Below are positions 1-14,490 of a stretch of 64,000 nt of DNA, piece after piece. The position numbers and the translations under genes were made by a program. The stretch comes from Solilutibacter tolerans (GTDB lineage Bacteria; Pseudomonadota; Gammaproteobacteria; Xanthomonadales; Xanthomonadaceae). The notes under the pieces were generated by a model, which was given only the letters and a program-made list of their open reading frames with translations, ran no database searches and was not told the origin of the DNA. How positions within the stretch are numbered: the stretch's first letter is position 1; every line of letters starts with the position of its first letter. Location of the stretch: assembly GCF_900155935.1 (NCBI RefSeq), contig NZ_FTLW01000001.1, positions 434,001-498,000 of the forward strand, given 5' to 3'.

Positions 1-1
1 G

Positions 2-2710
2 GGACGTGCCAAGCCGGGTGGCAGCTTGCACGATGTCGCGGTGCAAGGCGCCGGCAAGCAGTTGCAGTCGCTCGAAGCGCGTGCGGAAAGTCTGGGATTT
101 TTTTCTGTAGGAAATGCACCCGGGCTTGAAGGTGTCGCAGGCAAGTTGCATGGGGATGGCGATGCGTTGTCGCTTCAGCTCGATCCCAAGGCCCGCATGA
201 TCTTCGATTGGCCGCGGGGTTTCGGCGTACCGCACCCCATCACCGCCAGCGGCACGGTCTCGCTGTGGCGCGAAGGCAAGGGCGTGCGCGTGGGCACGGG
301 TGGCATGCATATCCAAGGCGGCGGTTACAGCGCCGATGCACGCGGCGGACTGTGGTTCCAGAACGACGGCACGCTCCCGTGGATCGACATCGCCGCGCAA
401 CTGGGTGAAGCCGATGTGCCCGTCGCGCGCAAATTCTGGATTCGTCACTTGATGCCGCCGCAAGCCATCGAGTGGCTGGACATGGCCTTGGTCGACGGTC
501 GTGTGAAAAATGGCCGCGCAATCATCACCGGCGACCTCGATGATTGGCCGTTCACCGGCAATAACGGTCGCTTCGAAGCGCGTGCAGACATCGACAATGG
601 CCAGCTGCGTTTCCAGCATGACTGGCCTGCCATCCAGCAAGCGCGGTTGCATGCGGCTTTCATCGGCCCGGGCATGAAGGTGCAGGGCAGCGGAGAATTG
701 TCAGGCGTCAAGGTGGATACGGTGACGGCGGAGATCGCCGACTTCGGCAAGGGTGGCTTGGCCATCGGTGCGAACGGGCGCGGTGATGCGGCGCAATTGC
801 TGACCTTGCTCAGGCAAAGCCCGCTTGAGAAAACCCTGGGCAGCACCTTTCAGCGCGTAGGTGCCAGTGGCCCGGCTGATGTCACGTTTTCGCTGTTTCA
901 GCCGTTGCATGATGATGCGCCGGCCCAGCGAATCGCGGGAACCGTGGCGCTGCGTGGTGCCACGTTAATCGAGCGCGAGCTGGATCTCGAGTTCCGCAAT
1001 GTCAGCGGCATGGCGAACTACGATGGCGAAGGCTTCATCGCCGAACGGATGAGCGTGCAACATGATGGTCATCCCGGCCGTTTGAGCTTGCGCGCAGGGC
1101 AGCCGCATGTCCGTGACCGCGACAACGCCTTCGAAGCCGATCTTGCCGCGACACTCACCACCCAGGCGTTGCTCGCCAAGGCACCTGACATGGCTTGGCT
1201 GCAACCCTACCTGCAAGGCAGTTCCGAGTGGACGGTCGCCGTCGCACTGCCAGCCAGTGCCGATGCCGCCAATGCACGTCCGAGCCGCGTCCATCTGCAA
1301 TCCAATCTGGTGGGTACGGCGATTCGCTTGCCGGCGCCCCTGGGCAAGCCGGCCAATGAGCCCTTGCAAAGTGAGGTGCGTATCCCGTTGCCAGTAGATG
1401 CGGGGGATGTCGAAGTCGTATTGGGGCGTCGCATCGCGCTGCGCGCGCACTCGCGTGATGGTCGTACCGGTATCCGTGCGCAGTTAGGGACCGGCACTGT
1501 ACCGGCCGCCTCTTCATTGCAGGGCCTGTTGGTAGAAGGCCGCGCCGATGACGTGGATGCATTGGCCTGGGCCGGATTCGGCAGCGGTGGTGCAGGCAAG
1601 GATGGCCCTAGCATCAAGCCGGTTCGTGTGGATGTGCAGGCTGCGCGCTTGACCCTCCTGGGTCAGCGCTATGCCGATGCACGACTGCAGTTGTCGCCAA
1701 CAGCTTCAGGTAGTCGCGTGCAGGTAGAGAGCAACGGTCTGGAAGGCATGCTGGATATTCCGCAAGCCGATGGCGCGACGATTACCGGTCGATTCAATCG
1801 CGCAGCCTTCGGTATCGGCAAGCCCAAAGCAGGCGCGACGAGTGCACTGACCGGCAGCCCAGACGATGTCAATCCTGCACGCGTGCCGCCGCTCGACATC
1901 GCCATCCAGGACATGCGGGTGAACGGCATCAGCTTCGGTAATCTCACTTTGAAGACGCGCCCCACCGTGGCCGGCATGCAGGTCGAGACACTGCAGTTGC
2001 GCGCACCGAATCAAGCCATCGATGTGCAGGGACAATGGACGGGCTTGGGCTCGGCTGCGCGCACACGCATGGATGTGCAGGTCGATAGCCGCGACTACGG
2101 CGCCTTGCTGGGCCGCATGGGGTTCGTTGACCAACTCAAGAAAGGCAACGGGCGCGTGGGGATGTCACTGGCCTGGCCGGGGGCACCTTCGGATTTTTCA
2201 CCTGCTGCGCTGACTGGTGCGCTTGACGTCAGCATACGTGATGGCCAGTTGGTCGAGTTGGAGCCAGGTGCAGGCCGTGTGCTTGGTTTGCTGAGCGTAG
2301 CCCGCCTGCCGCAGCGATTGACGCTTGATTTCCGCGACTTTTTCGACAAAGGCTTCGCTTTCGATCGTATCGAAGGCAAGGTGAAGTTTGCAGACGGCCT
2401 TGCCCGTAGCGAAGGCCTTGTAATCGAAGGTCCGGCGGCCCAAATAGACATCACGGGCAATGCGAACATGGTCAGCCAGCAGTTCGATCAGACCATCGAA
2501 GTACGCCCACGCACAGGCAACCTACTTACTGCGGTCGGCGCGATTGCCGGTGGTCCGGTAGGTGCGGCGGTCGGTGCCGTTGCCAATGCGGTACTCAAGA
2601 AACCCTTGAGTGAAGTCGGTGCCAAGTCGTATCGCGTCACTGGCCCCTGGGATGCCCCTAAGGTCGAAGTCATGGCCAAGCCGCGTGCTACATCGACACG
2701 AAAAAACTGA
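2..2710 (+). CDS. yhdP: YhdP/AsmA-family envelope lipid-transport protein, 5' truncated by window start
   Basis: The reading frame is already open at the first bases, so the N-terminal part (including the membrane anchor) lies outside the window; about 900 residues are visible, against about 1,270 for the family. The visible part is mostly repetitive beta-strand sequence typical of AsmA-like bridge proteins and ends in the usual YhdP tail: a glycine/alanine-rich stretch ([16 protein letters not shown]) followed by a short beta segment ending [12 protein letters not shown]. YhdP spans the periplasm and is thought to carry phospholipid to the outer membrane together with TamB and YdbH. The stop is 11 bases before tldD, so the two are probably co-transcribed. 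The family call is secure; the true start cannot be seen. Confidence 0.88.
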   Translation, partial: GRAKPGGSLHDVAVQGAGKQLQSLEARAESLGFFSVGNAPGLEGVAGKLHGDGDALSLQLDPKARMIFDWPRGFGVPHPITASGTVSLWREGKGVRVGTGGMHIQGGGYSADARGGLWFQNDGTLPWIDIAAQLGEADVPVARKFWIRHLMPPQAIEWLDMALVDGRVKNGRAIITGDLDDWPFTGNNGRFEARADIDNGQLRFQHDWPAIQQARLHAAFIGPGMKVQGSGELSGVKVDTVTAEIADFGKGGLAIGANGRGDAAQLLTLLRQSPLEKTLGSTFQRVGASGPADVTFSLFQPLHDDAPAQRIAGTVALRGATLIERELDLEFRNVSGMANYDGEGFIAERMSVQHDGHPGRLSLRAGQPHVRDRDNAFEADLAATLTTQALLAKAPDMAWLQPYLQGSSEWTVAVALPASADAANARPSRVHLQSNLVGTAIRLPAPLGKPANEPLQSEVRIPLPVDAGDVEVVLGRRIALRAHSRDGRTGIRAQLGTGTVPAASSLQGLLVEGRADDVDALAWAGFGSGGAGKDGPSIKPVRVDVQAARLTLLGQRYADARLQLSPTASGSRVQVESNGLEGMLDIPQADGATITGRFNRAAFGIGKPKAGATSALTGSPDDVNPARVPPLDIAIQDMRVNGISFGNLTLKTRPTVAGMQVETLQLRAPNQAIDVQGQWTGLGSAARTRMDVQVDSRDYGALLGRMGFVDQLKKGNGRVGMSLAWPGAPSDFSPAALTGALDVSIRDGQLVELEPGAGRVLGLLSVARLPQRLTLDFRDFFDKGFAFDRIEGKVKFADGLARSEGLVIEGPAAQIDITGNANMVSQQFDQTIEVRPRTGNLLTAVGAIAGGPVGAAVGAVANAVLKKPLSEVGAKSYRVTGPWDAPKVEVMAKPRATSTRKN

Positions 2711-2721
2711 ACAGGAATGAC

Positions 2722-4164
2722 ATGAGCCAAGCACTCGCCATCGCCCAAACCCGCTTGCTGACACCGACGGGTTTGTCGACATCCGATATCGATCACACCT
2801 TTTCCACGCTGCTTGCCAGTGGCGCGGATTATGGTGACCTGTACTTCCAGCACAGCCGGCGTGAGAGTTGGTCGATGGAAGACGGCATCGTGAAAGACGG
2901 TGCACATGCGATTGAGCAAGGTGTCGGTGTGCGTGCGATCAATGGTGAAAAAACCGGCTTCGCATACTCGGGTGAAATTGATGCTGCAGCGTTGCTTGCG
3001 GCGGCGGGGTCTGCACGTGCCATCTCGCGCGATGGCGGGGCGGGCGGCGCTCAAGCGTTGACCCCGCGCCCATCGCGTCAGTTGTATGCATCGGATGATC
3101 CCATCGATGCAATGGGTAACGAGGCCAAGGTCAAAGCGCTGCGCCGTGTGGATACATTGCTGCGTAGCCTGGACCCACGCGTACAGCAGGTGATGGTGAG
3201 CCTGTCTGCAGCGGTGGACACGGTATTGGTCGCGCGCAGCGATGGCGTGTTGGCTGCAGATGTGCGTCCGTTAGTGCGCATGAACGTGCAGGTGATCGTC
3301 GAGCAGAACGGCCGCCGGGAGTCTGGTTATGCAGGTTTTGGTGGCCGTTATTCGTACGAACAATTGTTGGGCGATGGGCAGCCGGAAAAATTTGCGCGCG
3401 AGGCTTTACGCCAGGCCTTGGTCAATCTGGAATCCATCGATGCACCGGCAGGCTTGATGCCGGTGGTGCTGGGCAATGGCTGGACCGGCGTATTGCTGCA
3501 CGAAGCGGTGGGTCATGGATTGGAAGGCGATTTCAATCGCAAAGGCACATCAACATATGCAGGCCGCATGGGCCAACGCGTCGCATCACCCGGCGTGACC
3601 ATTGTCGATGACGCAACGCTCGCTGGGCGTCGCGGCTCGCTCAATATCGATGATGAGGGCACGCCGACGCAATCGACGACGCTCATCGAAGATGGCGTGC
3701 TCACCGGCTACATGCAAGACACGCTCAACGCGCGCCTGATGGGTATGGCCCCGACCGGCAATGGTCGTCGTGAGTCCTATGCGCATCTCGTCATGCCGCG
3801 CATGACCAATACCTACATGCTGGCTGGGCAAGACGACCCGGAGGACATGATCCGCTCGGTCAAGCGCGGCCTGTACGCGGTCAACTTCGGCGGCGGACAA
3901 GTGGACATCACCAGCGGCAAGTATGTGTTCTCTGCGACCGAGGCGTACCTGATCGAAGACGGCAAGATCACCGCGCCGGTGAAGGGCGCGACCTTGATCG
4001 GCAACGGCCCGGAGACGATGCAGCGGGTGACCATGATCGGCCACGACCTGGCGCTGGATGATGGCGTCGGTGTCTGTGGCAAGGACGGTCAGTCGGTGCC
4101 GGTAGGCGTGGGTCAGCCCTCACTCAAGATCAGCGAGCTCACCGTGGGCGGCACGCAGGCTTGA
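2722..4164 (+). CDS. tldD: Metalloprotease TldD
   Basis: 480 residues, full length for TldD, the catalytic subunit of the TldD/TldE heterodimer that degrades unfolded peptides and matures some peptides such as microcins. The zinc site is visible as H260-E-A-V-G-H265. The start ATG has an AGGA ribosome-binding site and lies 11 bases after yhdP. The partner pmbA/tldE lies 0.6 kb downstream on the same strand, with darP inserted in the opposite direction between them. The 3' end converges on darP with only 15 bases between the stops and no clear terminator. Confidence 0.96.
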   Translation: MSQALAIAQTRLLTPTGLSTSDIDHTFSTLLASGADYGDLYFQHSRRESWSMEDGIVKDGAHAIEQGVGVRAINGEKTGFAYSGEIDAAALLAAAGSARAISRDGGAGGAQALTPRPSRQLYASDDPIDAMGNEAKVKALRRVDTLLRSLDPRVQQVMVSLSAAVDTVLVARSDGVLAADVRPLVRMNVQVIVEQNGRRESGYAGFGGRYSYEQLLGDGQPEKFAREALRQALVNLESIDAPAGLMPVVLGNGWTGVLLHEAVGHGLEGDFNRKGTSTYAGRMGQRVASPGVTIVDDATLAGRRGSLNIDDEGTPTQSTTLIEDGVLTGYMQDTLNARLMGMAPTGNGRRESYAHLVMPRMTNTYMLAGQDDPEDMIRSVKRGLYAVNFGGGQVDITSGKYVFSATEAYLIEDGKITAPVKGATLIGNGPETMQRVTMIGHDLALDDGVGVCGKDGQSVPVGVGQPSLKISELTVGGTQA

Positions 4165-4179
4165 GGCCGCGCGTGTGGC

Positions 4180-4752
4180 TCAATTTTCTTCGTCAATGTC
4201 GATTTCGGTATCCATATCGCCAGTCTGGTCCGCATCGCTTTGCACGGCGGCCAGCACTTCGCGATACAGCTCTCGAAACGCGCGTGGCGGTTTGTTGCGC
4301 TTGGCTTCATCCTGCGCATTGCGCACCAGTTGGCGCAGGCGCTGGCGGTCGGCGCCCGGGTTTTCATCGATGAACGCCGCCAAGGCACCATCACCGCCTT
4401 CGATCAACCGCACCCGCCAGTCTTCGGCGCGATGCATCAGGGCCACCTGCCGACGCGAGCCTTCGCTGTTGGCATCCAGCGCGTCGCGGATCGCGTCCAG
4501 CGTCTCGTCCTCTTCCTTGCGCATCTGTTTGGCCAGGAAGGCCACGGCGCGTTTGCGCGCGATGGGTGAGGTAATGCGCGCAGCATCACGGACATGCGCA
4601 CGCAGCGCATCGTCCATCGGCAGCTTTTCCAGCTCGGTCACGGTCTTGCCGACCAGTACATGGGCGAGCGCCAGCACGTCCAGCGCCTCGCGCCGCTGCT
4701 CGCTGCGGCTGGGTGACAGGAAGTCGCCGGTCTCTTCGTCGTGTCCGCGCAT
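4180..4752 (-). CDS. darP: Ribosome-associated protein DarP (YjgA)
   Basis: 190 residues, rich in charged amino acids and helical, ending in a very acidic tail (DMDTEIDIDEEN). This is the YjgA/DUF615 family, a ribosome biogenesis factor that helps late maturation of the 50S subunit. The open frame runs upstream to 4836, but the start at 4752 (MRGHDEETGD) fits family N-termini and leaves a 40-base gap to the divergent pmbA gene, where promoters for both must lie. In Escherichia coli yjgA is likewise divergent from pmbA, so the neighbourhood is conserved across gammaproteobacteria. Confidence 0.92.
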   Translation of the reverse strand: MRGHDEETGDFLSPSRSEQRREALDVLALAHVLVGKTVTELEKLPMDDALRAHVRDAARITSPIARKRAVAFLAKQMRKEEDETLDAIRDALDANSEGSRRQVALMHRAEDWRVRLIEGGDGALAAFIDENPGADRQRLRQLVRNAQDEAKRNKPPRAFRELYREVLAAVQSDADQTGDMDTEIDIDEEN

Positions 4753-4792
4753 CGATCCAACCCTTTCAACAAATATCGTTACAGGATAAGCC

Positions 4793-6148
4793 ATGCCCGC
4801 CCAACAACTTGCCCATGATGACAGCCAGGCCCGCATCGCCCAGCTGGAAGCGACGGCCGAGCGCCTGCTTCAACTGGCCCGCCAACAGGGCGCCTCGCAG
4901 GCGGAAGTCAGCTGCTCGGAATCGCGCGGGCTGAACGTCGGTGTGCGCATGGGCGAAGTCGAGACCGTCGAGTCCAATCAGGATCGCGGCATTGGCGTCA
5001 CTGTCTACTTCGGCAAGAAGAAGGGCAGCGCCAGCACGGGTGACGTGCGGGATGAAAGCCTCGTCGCCACCGTCGCCCAGGCCTGCGCCATCGCCCGGTT
5101 CACTGAAGAGGATGCCGCCGCCGGTTTGGCTGATGCAGAGCTGATGGCTACCGACCTGCGCGAATTCGATACCTGGCACCCGGCTGAGGTCAGCGCCGAT
5201 GAAGCGGTCGAACGCGCGCTGGCTTGCGAAGCTGCAGGCCGCGCGATGGATGCACGCATCGGCAATTCCGATGGCGCATCGTTCGGCAGCGGACAATCGC
5301 TGGGCGTGTATGCCAACTCGCACGGCTTTGTCGGTGCGGAGCGTGACACGCACTACACCTTGGGTTGCGCGCTGATCGCCGGGCAAGGTGAGGACATGCA
5401 ACGCGATGGCTGGTACAGCACGGCGTTGTCGCTGGATGGAGTGGAGGATGCGGCTTCGGTCGGGCGCATCGCTGCAGAGCGCGCACTGGCGCGACTTGAT
5501 CCGCGCAGCGTGCCGACCAGTACGATGCCGGTGATCTTCAGCGCCGAAATCGCGCGTAGTTTGATCGGTCACTACGTCAGCGCGGTATCAGGCGGTTCGT
5601 TGTATCGCCGCGCCAGTTTTCTCTGCGATTCAGTGGGGCAGCGCGTATTTCCCGAGTGGTTCGGCATCAACGAAGATCCGTTCCTGCCGCGTGGTTTCCG
5701 CTCGGCTGCGTTCGATGGCGAAGGCGTGGCAACGCGCCGCTCGCCGCTGATCGATGCCGGTATCGTCCAGCATTACGTGTTGGGCAGCTACTCCGCGCGC
5801 AAGCTGGGACTACAAACCACGGCCAACGCCGGTGGCGTGCATAACCTCGAAGTCAGCACGAACGCGGAAAACCTGCAGTCGATGATGCATGGTCAGTCGC
5901 GCGCATTACTCGTTACCGAATTGATGGGGCAGGGCATCAACCTGATCACGGGCGATTACTCACGCGGCGCGGCCGGCTTCATGATCGAGAACGGCGAGCT
6001 GGCCTATCCGGTGGATGGCATCACCATCGCCGGCAATCTGCGCAGCATGTTCGAGGCCATCGAAGCCGTGGGTGCTGACATCGACCCGCGTTCGCATATC
6101 CGCACGGGCCCGATTTTGGTGGGCCGAATGACGGTGGCCGGACAGTAG
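4793..6148 (+). CDS. pmbA: Metalloprotease subunit PmbA/TldE
   Basis: 451 residues, the usual length for PmbA/TldE, the non-catalytic partner of TldD. The N-terminal part (GLNVGVRMGEVETVESNQDRGIGVTVYFGKKKGSAS) is the classic family block, and the C-terminal part (NLITGDYSRGAAGFMIENGEL, then PVDGITIAGNL) matches the second conserved block. As expected for this subunit there is no HExxxH zinc motif. The ATG follows an AGGA ribosome-binding site 7 bases upstream. A leading segment of about 30 residues before the domain is helical and rich in glutamine and alanine. Confidence 0.95.
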   Translation: MPAQQLAHDDSQARIAQLEATAERLLQLARQQGASQAEVSCSESRGLNVGVRMGEVETVESNQDRGIGVTVYFGKKKGSASTGDVRDESLVATVAQACAIARFTEEDAAAGLADAELMATDLREFDTWHPAEVSADEAVERALACEAAGRAMDARIGNSDGASFGSGQSLGVYANSHGFVGAERDTHYTLGCALIAGQGEDMQRDGWYSTALSLDGVEDAASVGRIAAERALARLDPRSVPTSTMPVIFSAEIARSLIGHYVSAVSGGSLYRRASFLCDSVGQRVFPEWFGINEDPFLPRGFRSAAFDGEGVATRRSPLIDAGIVQHYVLGSYSARKLGLQTTANAGGVHNLEVSTNAENLQSMMHGQSRALLVTELMGQGINLITGDYSRGAAGFMIENGELAYPVDGITIAGNLRSMFEAIEAVGADIDPRSHIRTGPILVGRMTVAGQ

Positions 6149-6219
6149 GTCTTCAGTTCACTTGTGGTGGGCGTGCTTCGCCCCGATAGTGTGGATAAGC
6201 GAACGCATAGGAGGTCGCC

Positions 6220-6639
6220 ATGAACGATTACGAACATCAAGCGGTTCCGCCGCCGGCACCGTCAGCCGTGAGTCAGGACGACCGATTGTGGGCTGCGGGC
6301 ACGCATATCGCCGCGCTGTTGGCAGCGTTCTTCACTAGCTGGTTCGCGGGCATTGCCGGTGCGTTGGCGGCCCTCGTCATCTGGTTCATCGTGCGCGACC
6401 GCTCCAGCTTTGCAGCGGAGAACGCCAAGGAGGCCTTCAACTTCAACCTCAGCATGTTCCTGTACGCCGTGGTGTCCGTGCTGGTGGTGGTGTTCACCCT
6501 CGGCATCGGCTTGCTGGTGGCGTTGCCAGCATGGCTCGTGCTCGGCCTGGTGTGGTTGATCTTCACCATCATCGCCGCCATGAAGGCCTACGACGGCGAG
6601 CTGTATCGCTATCCGCTGACGATACGCTTGCTCAAGTAA
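6220..6639 (+). CDS. DUF4870 small membrane protein
   Basis: 139 residues with a perfect AGGAGG ribosome-binding site at 6209-6214. A proline-rich cytosolic N-terminus (about 20 residues) is followed by a DUF4870-type domain: one hydrophobic helix near 28-55, the conserved block around RSSFAAENAKEAFNFNLS, a long hydrophobic stretch of two helices near 80-120, and a short tail. Members are four-helix-like integral membrane proteins of unknown function. It stands alone between pmbA (71 bases upstream) and the convergent ispA, and is followed by an intrinsic terminator. Confidence 0.88.
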   Translation: MNDYEHQAVPPPAPSAVSQDDRLWAAGTHIAALLAAFFTSWFAGIAGALAALVIWFIVRDRSSFAAENAKEAFNFNLSMFLYAVVSVLVVVFTLGIGLLVALPAWLVLGLVWLIFTIIAAMKAYDGELYRYPLTIRLLK

Positions 6640-6663
6640 GCCACGCACTCGGCCTGGACAAGG

Positions 6664-6694
6664 CGCGCGGTGGCTATGGCTGCCGCGCGTTTTT
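6664..6694 (+). terminator. Intrinsic terminator of the DUF4870 gene
   Basis: A 7-bp GC stem (CGCGCGG at 6664-6670 with CCGCGCG at 6683-6689, 12-base loop) is followed by five Ts. It lies 25 bases after the DUF4870 stop and ends just before the convergent ispA stop. Confidence 0.8.
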
Positions 6695-6715
6695 CATGGG
6701 CGATGATGTCGCCAG

Positions 6716-7606
6716 TCAGCGGTCGCGTTGGACCACGCGTCGGCCAAGTGCCTCGAGTGCAGACGCATCCGCTTGCAGTTGCCCCAACGAGGCGAACATC
6801 GTTGCCGATAGCGTCTGCAATCGCGAGCGTGATGCCTCGACCCCAATCAATGCCGGAAACGTCGCCTTGTCCTGCGCGATGTCCTTGCCAGCGGTCTTGC
6901 CCAGCGTCACGCTGTCGCCTTCGATGTCCAGCAGGTCATCCTTCACCTGAAAGGCGAGGCCGAGTGCATCGGCATAGGCATCCAACACCTGTTGTTGCGC
7001 GGTAGCGGCGCCTGCAGCGAGTGCCCCCAAACGCACGGCGGCCCGCAGCAGCGCACCGGTTTTCATTGCGTGCAGGCGTTCGAGTTGGTCGATGTCGATC
7101 CGTTGGCCGGTTGCATCGATGTCCAGTGCCTGGCCACCACACATGCCGGCGTGGCCGCTGGCGATGGCGAGTTCTCGCAACATCGCCACCTTGGCTTTGT
7201 CCGGCAGCGCAGCCTGTGCAAGGCGCTCGAACGCGAGCGATTGCAATGCATCACCCGCAAGAATGGCCGTGGCTTCGTCGAAGGCGATGTGCACGGTGGG
7301 TTGGCCACGGCGTAGGTCGTCGTCATCCATTGCGGGAAGATCGTCGTGCACCAGCGAGTAGCAGTGGATCAATTCGACGGCGAGTGCGGCGTCGTCGAGC
7401 GATGTCTCATCCACACCCAGCGCATGGCCGGTTGCGTACACCAGCAGGGGACGAATGCGCTTGCCGCCGTTGAGCGCAGCATGACGCATTGCGGCGTGCA
7501 GACGCTTGGGCTCGACATCGGGTGAAGGCAGAACGCGACGCAGCGCGTCTTCGATGCGCACCTGCCAGCCGGCGAGGCGCGCATCCACCGAAACCGCATC
7601 ACTCAT
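6716..7606 (-). CDS. ispA: Farnesyl diphosphate synthase (polyprenyl synthetase)
   Basis: 296 residues from the chosen ATG, the usual length of bacterial short-chain prenyl synthases. The first aspartate-rich motif is D88-D-L-P-A-M-D94 and the second is DDLLDIEGD in the C-terminal half; the GGKRIRP substrate-binding block is at 47-53. It makes C15 farnesyl diphosphate from IPP and DMAPP, the precursor used by UppS (also in this window) and by quinone synthesis. The frame is open 38 codons further upstream, but that region overlaps xseB; the chosen start overlaps the xseB stop by 8 bases, showing translational coupling in the order xseB-ispA. Confidence 0.93.
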   Translation of the reverse strand: MSDAVSVDARLAGWQVRIEDALRRVLPSPDVEPKRLHAAMRHAALNGGKRIRPLLVYATGHALGVDETSLDDAALAVELIHCYSLVHDDLPAMDDDDLRRGQPTVHIAFDEATAILAGDALQSLAFERLAQAALPDKAKVAMLRELAIASGHAGMCGGQALDIDATGQRIDIDQLERLHAMKTGALLRAAVRLGALAAGAATAQQQVLDAYADALGLAFQVKDDLLDIEGDSVTLGKTAGKDIAQDKATFPALIGVEASRSRLQTLSATMFASLGQLQADASALEALGRRVVQRDR

Positions 7607-7859
7607 CGTTGTCGTCGAAAGGCTCGGCGGTGGCCGGGTCTTGCGGGTCCGACAGCAGGCGCACACGCAATTCGGCTTGTTCCAAGGCTTGATGGCAGCT
7701 GCGATACAAGCCAACGCCACGCTCGTAAGCGGCCAGTGACTCTTCCAGTGACAGCTCGCCGGTTTCCATGCGTTCGACCAGTTGCTCCAGCTCCTCTAGC
7801 GAGTGCTCGAAGTTGGCGACGGGCGAGGGCGCTTCTTTTTCTGAGGTTTTGCGTGCCAT
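7599..7859 (-). CDS. xseB: Exodeoxyribonuclease VII small subunit
   Basis: 86 residues with the signature [35 protein letters not shown], a helical hairpin typical of XseB. The protein binds the large subunit XseA, which is not in this window, to form the single-strand exonuclease. It is coupled to ispA by an 8-base overlap, the same pairing as in many gammaproteobacteria. The upstream gap to tilS is only 31 bases. Confidence 0.95.
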   Translation of the reverse strand: MARKTSEKEAPSPVANFEHSLEELEQLVERMETGELSLEESLAAYERGVGLYRSCHQALEQAELRVRLLSDPQDPATAEPFDDNDE

Positions 7860-7890
7860 GGGGCAAGTGTGCGGCGGCTCGGGGGCGCGG

Positions 7891-9186
7891 TCAATCGCGG
7901 GCGGGATTGATCAGGGTCAGTGTCCCGTGATTAGCGTCCAGCCACGCATCCAGAAGGGCCGAGTGCAGGTCGCCTGCGGCGAGGAGTACACCATCAGCAC
8001 GGAACATGAGTGGGATGGCATTGCGTCGCCATGGTGGCACGCCTTGCTCCTGCCATAGGTGTTTCAGTAGATGACGATGCTGGCGTTTGGCTAGTTCAAT
8101 TCGTTCACCGCCCAACCGTGCTCGTACACGCGTCGGTGTCTGCAAGGCGGGTGTTCCGCTTAGCTGCCAAACCAGGCCATTCGGTAGAGCCAGTTCATCC
8201 CGGCCATCCCATTCGATATCCAGATCCATAGGCAGTGGTGTTATCGGGTCCGGCAGATATAGCGCGTCACGCCAGCGCCGTAGCAGGGTGCCTGCCCAAT
8301 GACATTCGGATGCGCCATCGCGGGGCGGTTTGGCGAGCTCGGTTTCCAGCCACTCCACCACGCGAGTGGGCACAGGCGGCAAGGCATGATGGCTAGCCCA
8401 GGCGCGAAAGCCGCGAGCACGCTGCATGGGCGGCAATGCCCGCAGGCTTTCTAGCTGCAGTGGTGAGGTTGTGACATCAAAATCGTCGTCGTTGGCCTGC
8501 AGTACGACGCGGGCTTGTTGTTGCAAAAGCGCAGCGCGGGCGAATGCGGCATCGACTTGTGGCCAACGCTTCTGCAGCATCGGCATCACATTATTGCGCA
8601 AGTAGTTTCGATCGAATACGGATGAGGTATTGCTGGGGTCCTCGATCCACGCCAGTTCATTCGCTTCGGCATAGGCCATCAATGTGTCGCGTGGCAAGCC
8701 GAGCAATGGTCGCCATAAGCAGCCCGCGCCGAAACGCCGCCAAGGCCGCATCGCCGACAAGCCATCGGGACCAGAGCCGCGTAGCGCGCGTAGCAGAAAT
8801 GTTTCCGCCTGGTCATCGCGGTGGTGTGCCAGGGTCAGCCATTCGCCTTCGCGCAAATGCGTTTCAAAAGCGGCGTGGCGTGCGGCGCGTGCAGCTGCTT
8901 CAGGTCCGGCATCGATATCCACTACATCGACTTTCACGGTAACGAGCGACACGCCGAGTGCATCGCAGATTTGTCGGCAATGTGTAGCCCAAGCGTCTGC
9001 ATGCGGATGCAGACCGTGATGGATATGGATGGCACGCACGCGTCCGCCCTGTGCTTTGGCCAGTGCATGCAGTAGTACGGTCGAATCCAGCCCGCCGCTA
9101 TAGCCCACCAACAGGCTTGGCGCAGACGTTGTGTTGGGCTCTGACGCCACCGCGCGCAGCACGGCATCGGTGGCGGGGACATTCAT
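7891..9186 (-). CDS. tilS: tRNA(Ile) lysidine synthetase
   Basis: 431 residues from the chosen ATG. The N-type ATP pyrophosphatase loop SGGLDST is at 30-36, followed by an HHGLHPHAD segment, and the C-terminal TilS domains are present ([13 protein letters not shown] and the last strand). The enzyme converts C34 of the tRNA-Ile CAU anticodon to lysidine so that it reads AUA; it is essential. The longest open frame starts 30 codons earlier, inside accA; the chosen start lies 10 bases after the accA stop. It is the last gene but two of the long minus-strand run. Confidence 0.93.
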   Translation of the reverse strand: MNVPATDAVLRAVASEPNTTSAPSLLVGYSGGLDSTVLLHALAKAQGGRVRAIHIHHGLHPHADAWATHCRQICDALGVSLVTVKVDVVDIDAGPEAAARAARHAAFETHLREGEWLTLAHHRDDQAETFLLRALRGSGPDGLSAMRPWRRFGAGCLWRPLLGLPRDTLMAYAEANELAWIEDPSNTSSVFDRNYLRNNVMPMLQKRWPQVDAAFARAALLQQQARVVLQANDDDFDVTTSPLQLESLRALPPMQRARGFRAWASHHALPPVPTRVVEWLETELAKPPRDGASECHWAGTLLRRWRDALYLPDPITPLPMDLDIEWDGRDELALPNGLVWQLSGTPALQTPTRVRARLGGERIELAKRQHRHLLKHLWQEQGVPPWRRNAIPLMFRADGVLLAAGDLHSALLDAWLDANHGTLTLINPARD

Positions 9187-9196
9187 CGCGAAACGA

Positions 9197-10150
9197 TCAG
9201 GCGTAGGCACCGTAGCTGCGCAGGCGCTTGTAGCGGTCATCCAGCAACGTCTCGACGGGCTTGGCTTCCAGCGCATCCAACTCGTTCATGATCACGGCCT
9301 TCAGGCGTTTGCCCATCTGCAGCGGATTGCGATGCGCACCGCCGATCGGCTCGCGCACGACCTTGTCGACCAAGCCCAGCGCCTTCAAGCGCTTGGCGGT
9401 GATGCCCATCTGCTCGGCGGCATCCTTGGCCTTCGCTGCATCCTTCCACAAAATCGACGCGCAGCCTTCGGGCGAGATCACCGAGTAGGTGCCGTATTCG
9501 AGGATGTTGGTGACGTCACCCACGCCGATGGCGAGCGCGCCGCCGGAGCCGCCTTCGCCAATCACGTTGCAGATGATCGGCACGCGCAGCTCGGCCATTT
9601 CAAGCAAGTTGCGCGCGATCGCCTCGCTCTGGCCGCGCTCTTCCGCGCCGATGCCCGGATATGCGCCCGGGGTGTCGATGAAGGTGATGATGGGCAGGCT
9701 GAAACGCTCGGCCAGCTTCATCAGGCGCAGCGCCTTGCGATAGCCCTCCGGACGCGGCATGCCGAAGTTGCGACGCACCTTGGTCTTGGTGTCGCGGCCC
9801 TTCTGGTGGCCGATGATCACGACGCTCCGGCCATCGATGCGGCCCAGACCGCCGACGATCGCGGCGTCGTCTGAATACGCGCGATCACCGGCCAGCTCCT
9901 GAAACTCGCTGCACATGACCTTGATGTAATCGTTGGTGTACGGCCGCGCGGGGTGGCGCGACATCTGCGAGACCTGCCACGGCGCGAGGTCGCGGAAGAT
10001 GTGCGCGGTGCGCTGGCGCAGCTTGTCCTGCAGGGCCTTGACCTCGGCGTCGATATTGACCGCCTGGCCATCGCTGGCTTGGCGCAGCTCCTGGATCTTG
10101 GTTTCCAGATCGGCGATGGGTTGCTCGAAATCGAGGTAGTTCGGGTTCAT
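9197..10150 (-). CDS. accA: Acetyl-CoA carboxylase carboxyltransferase subunit alpha
   Basis: 317 residues, the standard length. The N-terminus [20 protein letters not shown] and the core blocks [44 protein letters not shown] and [15 protein letters not shown] are all present. It forms the carboxyltransferase with AccD and makes malonyl-CoA for fatty acid synthesis, which also feeds the lpx/fabZ genes upstream. It follows dnaE with a 111-base gap containing no clear terminator, as in most gammaproteobacteria where dnaE-accA is conserved. Confidence 0.97.
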   Translation of the reverse strand: MNPNYLDFEQPIADLETKIQELRQASDGQAVNIDAEVKALQDKLRQRTAHIFRDLAPWQVSQMSRHPARPYTNDYIKVMCSEFQELAGDRAYSDDAAIVGGLGRIDGRSVVIIGHQKGRDTKTKVRRNFGMPRPEGYRKALRLMKLAERFSLPIITFIDTPGAYPGIGAEERGQSEAIARNLLEMAELRVPIICNVIGEGGSGGALAIGVGDVTNILEYGTYSVISPEGCASILWKDAAKAKDAAEQMGITAKRLKALGLVDKVVREPIGGAHRNPLQMGKRLKAVIMNELDALEAKPVETLLDDRYKRLRSYGAYA

Positions 10151-10261
10151 TTAGCGGGTACTTGGCGGATTTTTTGGTCCGGCAGGGCCGGTCAGGCCCG
10201 ACAGTCTAGCGGATGCGGCGCTGCGGCCCATACGCCCCGGTCATGTGGGCGAGATGTCGCT

Positions 10262-13786
<3,525 letters not shown>

Positions 13787-13881
13787 GCGGTCCGGTCAAG
13801 CGCTGGGCGCGCGATATCCCCTCAGGGTAGGGGCTGGGGCAGGGTGGGACAAGGCTTGACAGCCGGGCGTTCCCGCCCAGC
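13787..13881. other. rnhB-dnaE spacer with GC hairpin and C-rich repeat-like tract
   Basis: This 95-base spacer holds a GGGCG/CGCCC stem with a TTCC loop (13865-13878) just after the rnhB stop, and a C/G-rich stretch at about 13812-13850 that resembles degenerate copies of the small intergenic repeats common in Xanthomonadaceae. There is no T-tract, so this is not a convincing terminator. Confidence 0.35.
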
Positions 13882-14490
13882 TCAGCGACGCGCTTCCAGC
13901 GCGCGACGAACGGGCGCGTAACTGCGCCGATGCGCAGGACAGGGGCCGTGTTCACGCAACGCCGCCAGATGCCCCGGGCTGGGATAGCCCTTGTGCTTGG
14001 CGAAACCGTATTGCGGAAATTCAGTGTCCAGATCGCGCAGGCGGGCATCGCGCGCGGTCTTGGCCAGAATCGAGGCGGCCATGATCGCCGGGTCCAGCGC
14101 ATCGCCGCCCACCAATGCCTCGGCGGGACAGGGCAGGCCTTTTGGGAGGCGGTTGCCGTCGATGCGGGCGAGTGTGGGCGCGATGTCGAGCCCCAGCAGC
14201 GCGCGTCGCATGCCGGCGAGCGTGGCTTGCAGGATGTTGAGGTCGTCGATTTCATCGGCTTCGACAAATTCGATATGCCAGGCGAGGGCATGTTCGCGAA
14301 TCAACGGGGCGAGCGCTTCGCGACGCGCTTCGGTGAGCTTCTTCGAATCATCCAGCCCGCCGATGGGACGCGCAGGGTCGAGGATGACCGCGGCCACCGC
14401 GACAGGGCCGGCCAGTGGGCCGCGTCCGGCTTCATCCACGCCAGCGATCAAGTCCGGCGGCGGCGCGAAGAGATCGTCCATCGGGTTCAT
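13882..14490 (-). CDS. rnhB: Ribonuclease HII
   Basis: 202 residues. The active-site block [22 protein letters not shown] with the Asp-Glu pair is near residues 15-36, GGLDDSKKL follows, and the C-terminal block [17 protein letters not shown] is typical. The enzyme cuts RNA in RNA/DNA hybrids and initiates ribonucleotide excision. The ATG at 14490 overlaps the lpxB stop as ATGA, so translation is coupled; the longer open frame upstream is within lpxB. Confidence 0.95.
   Translation of the reverse strand: MNPMDDLFAPPPDLIAGVDEAGRGPLAGPVAVAAVILDPARPIGGLDDSKKLTEARREALAPLIREHALAWHIEFVEADEIDDLNILQATLAGMRRALLGLDIAPTLARIDGNRLPKGLPCPAEALVGGDALDPAIMAASILAKTARDARLRDLDTEFPQYGFAKHKGYPSPGHLAALREHGPCPAHRRSYAPVRRALEARR

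Noticed and set aside
10151-10261. Possible terminator or promoter between dnaE and accA
   Set aside because: CCGGC/GCCGG hairpins are present but the T-run lies on the wrong side for the minus strand, and TAGACT has no -35 at the right distance; nothing firm can be claimed.
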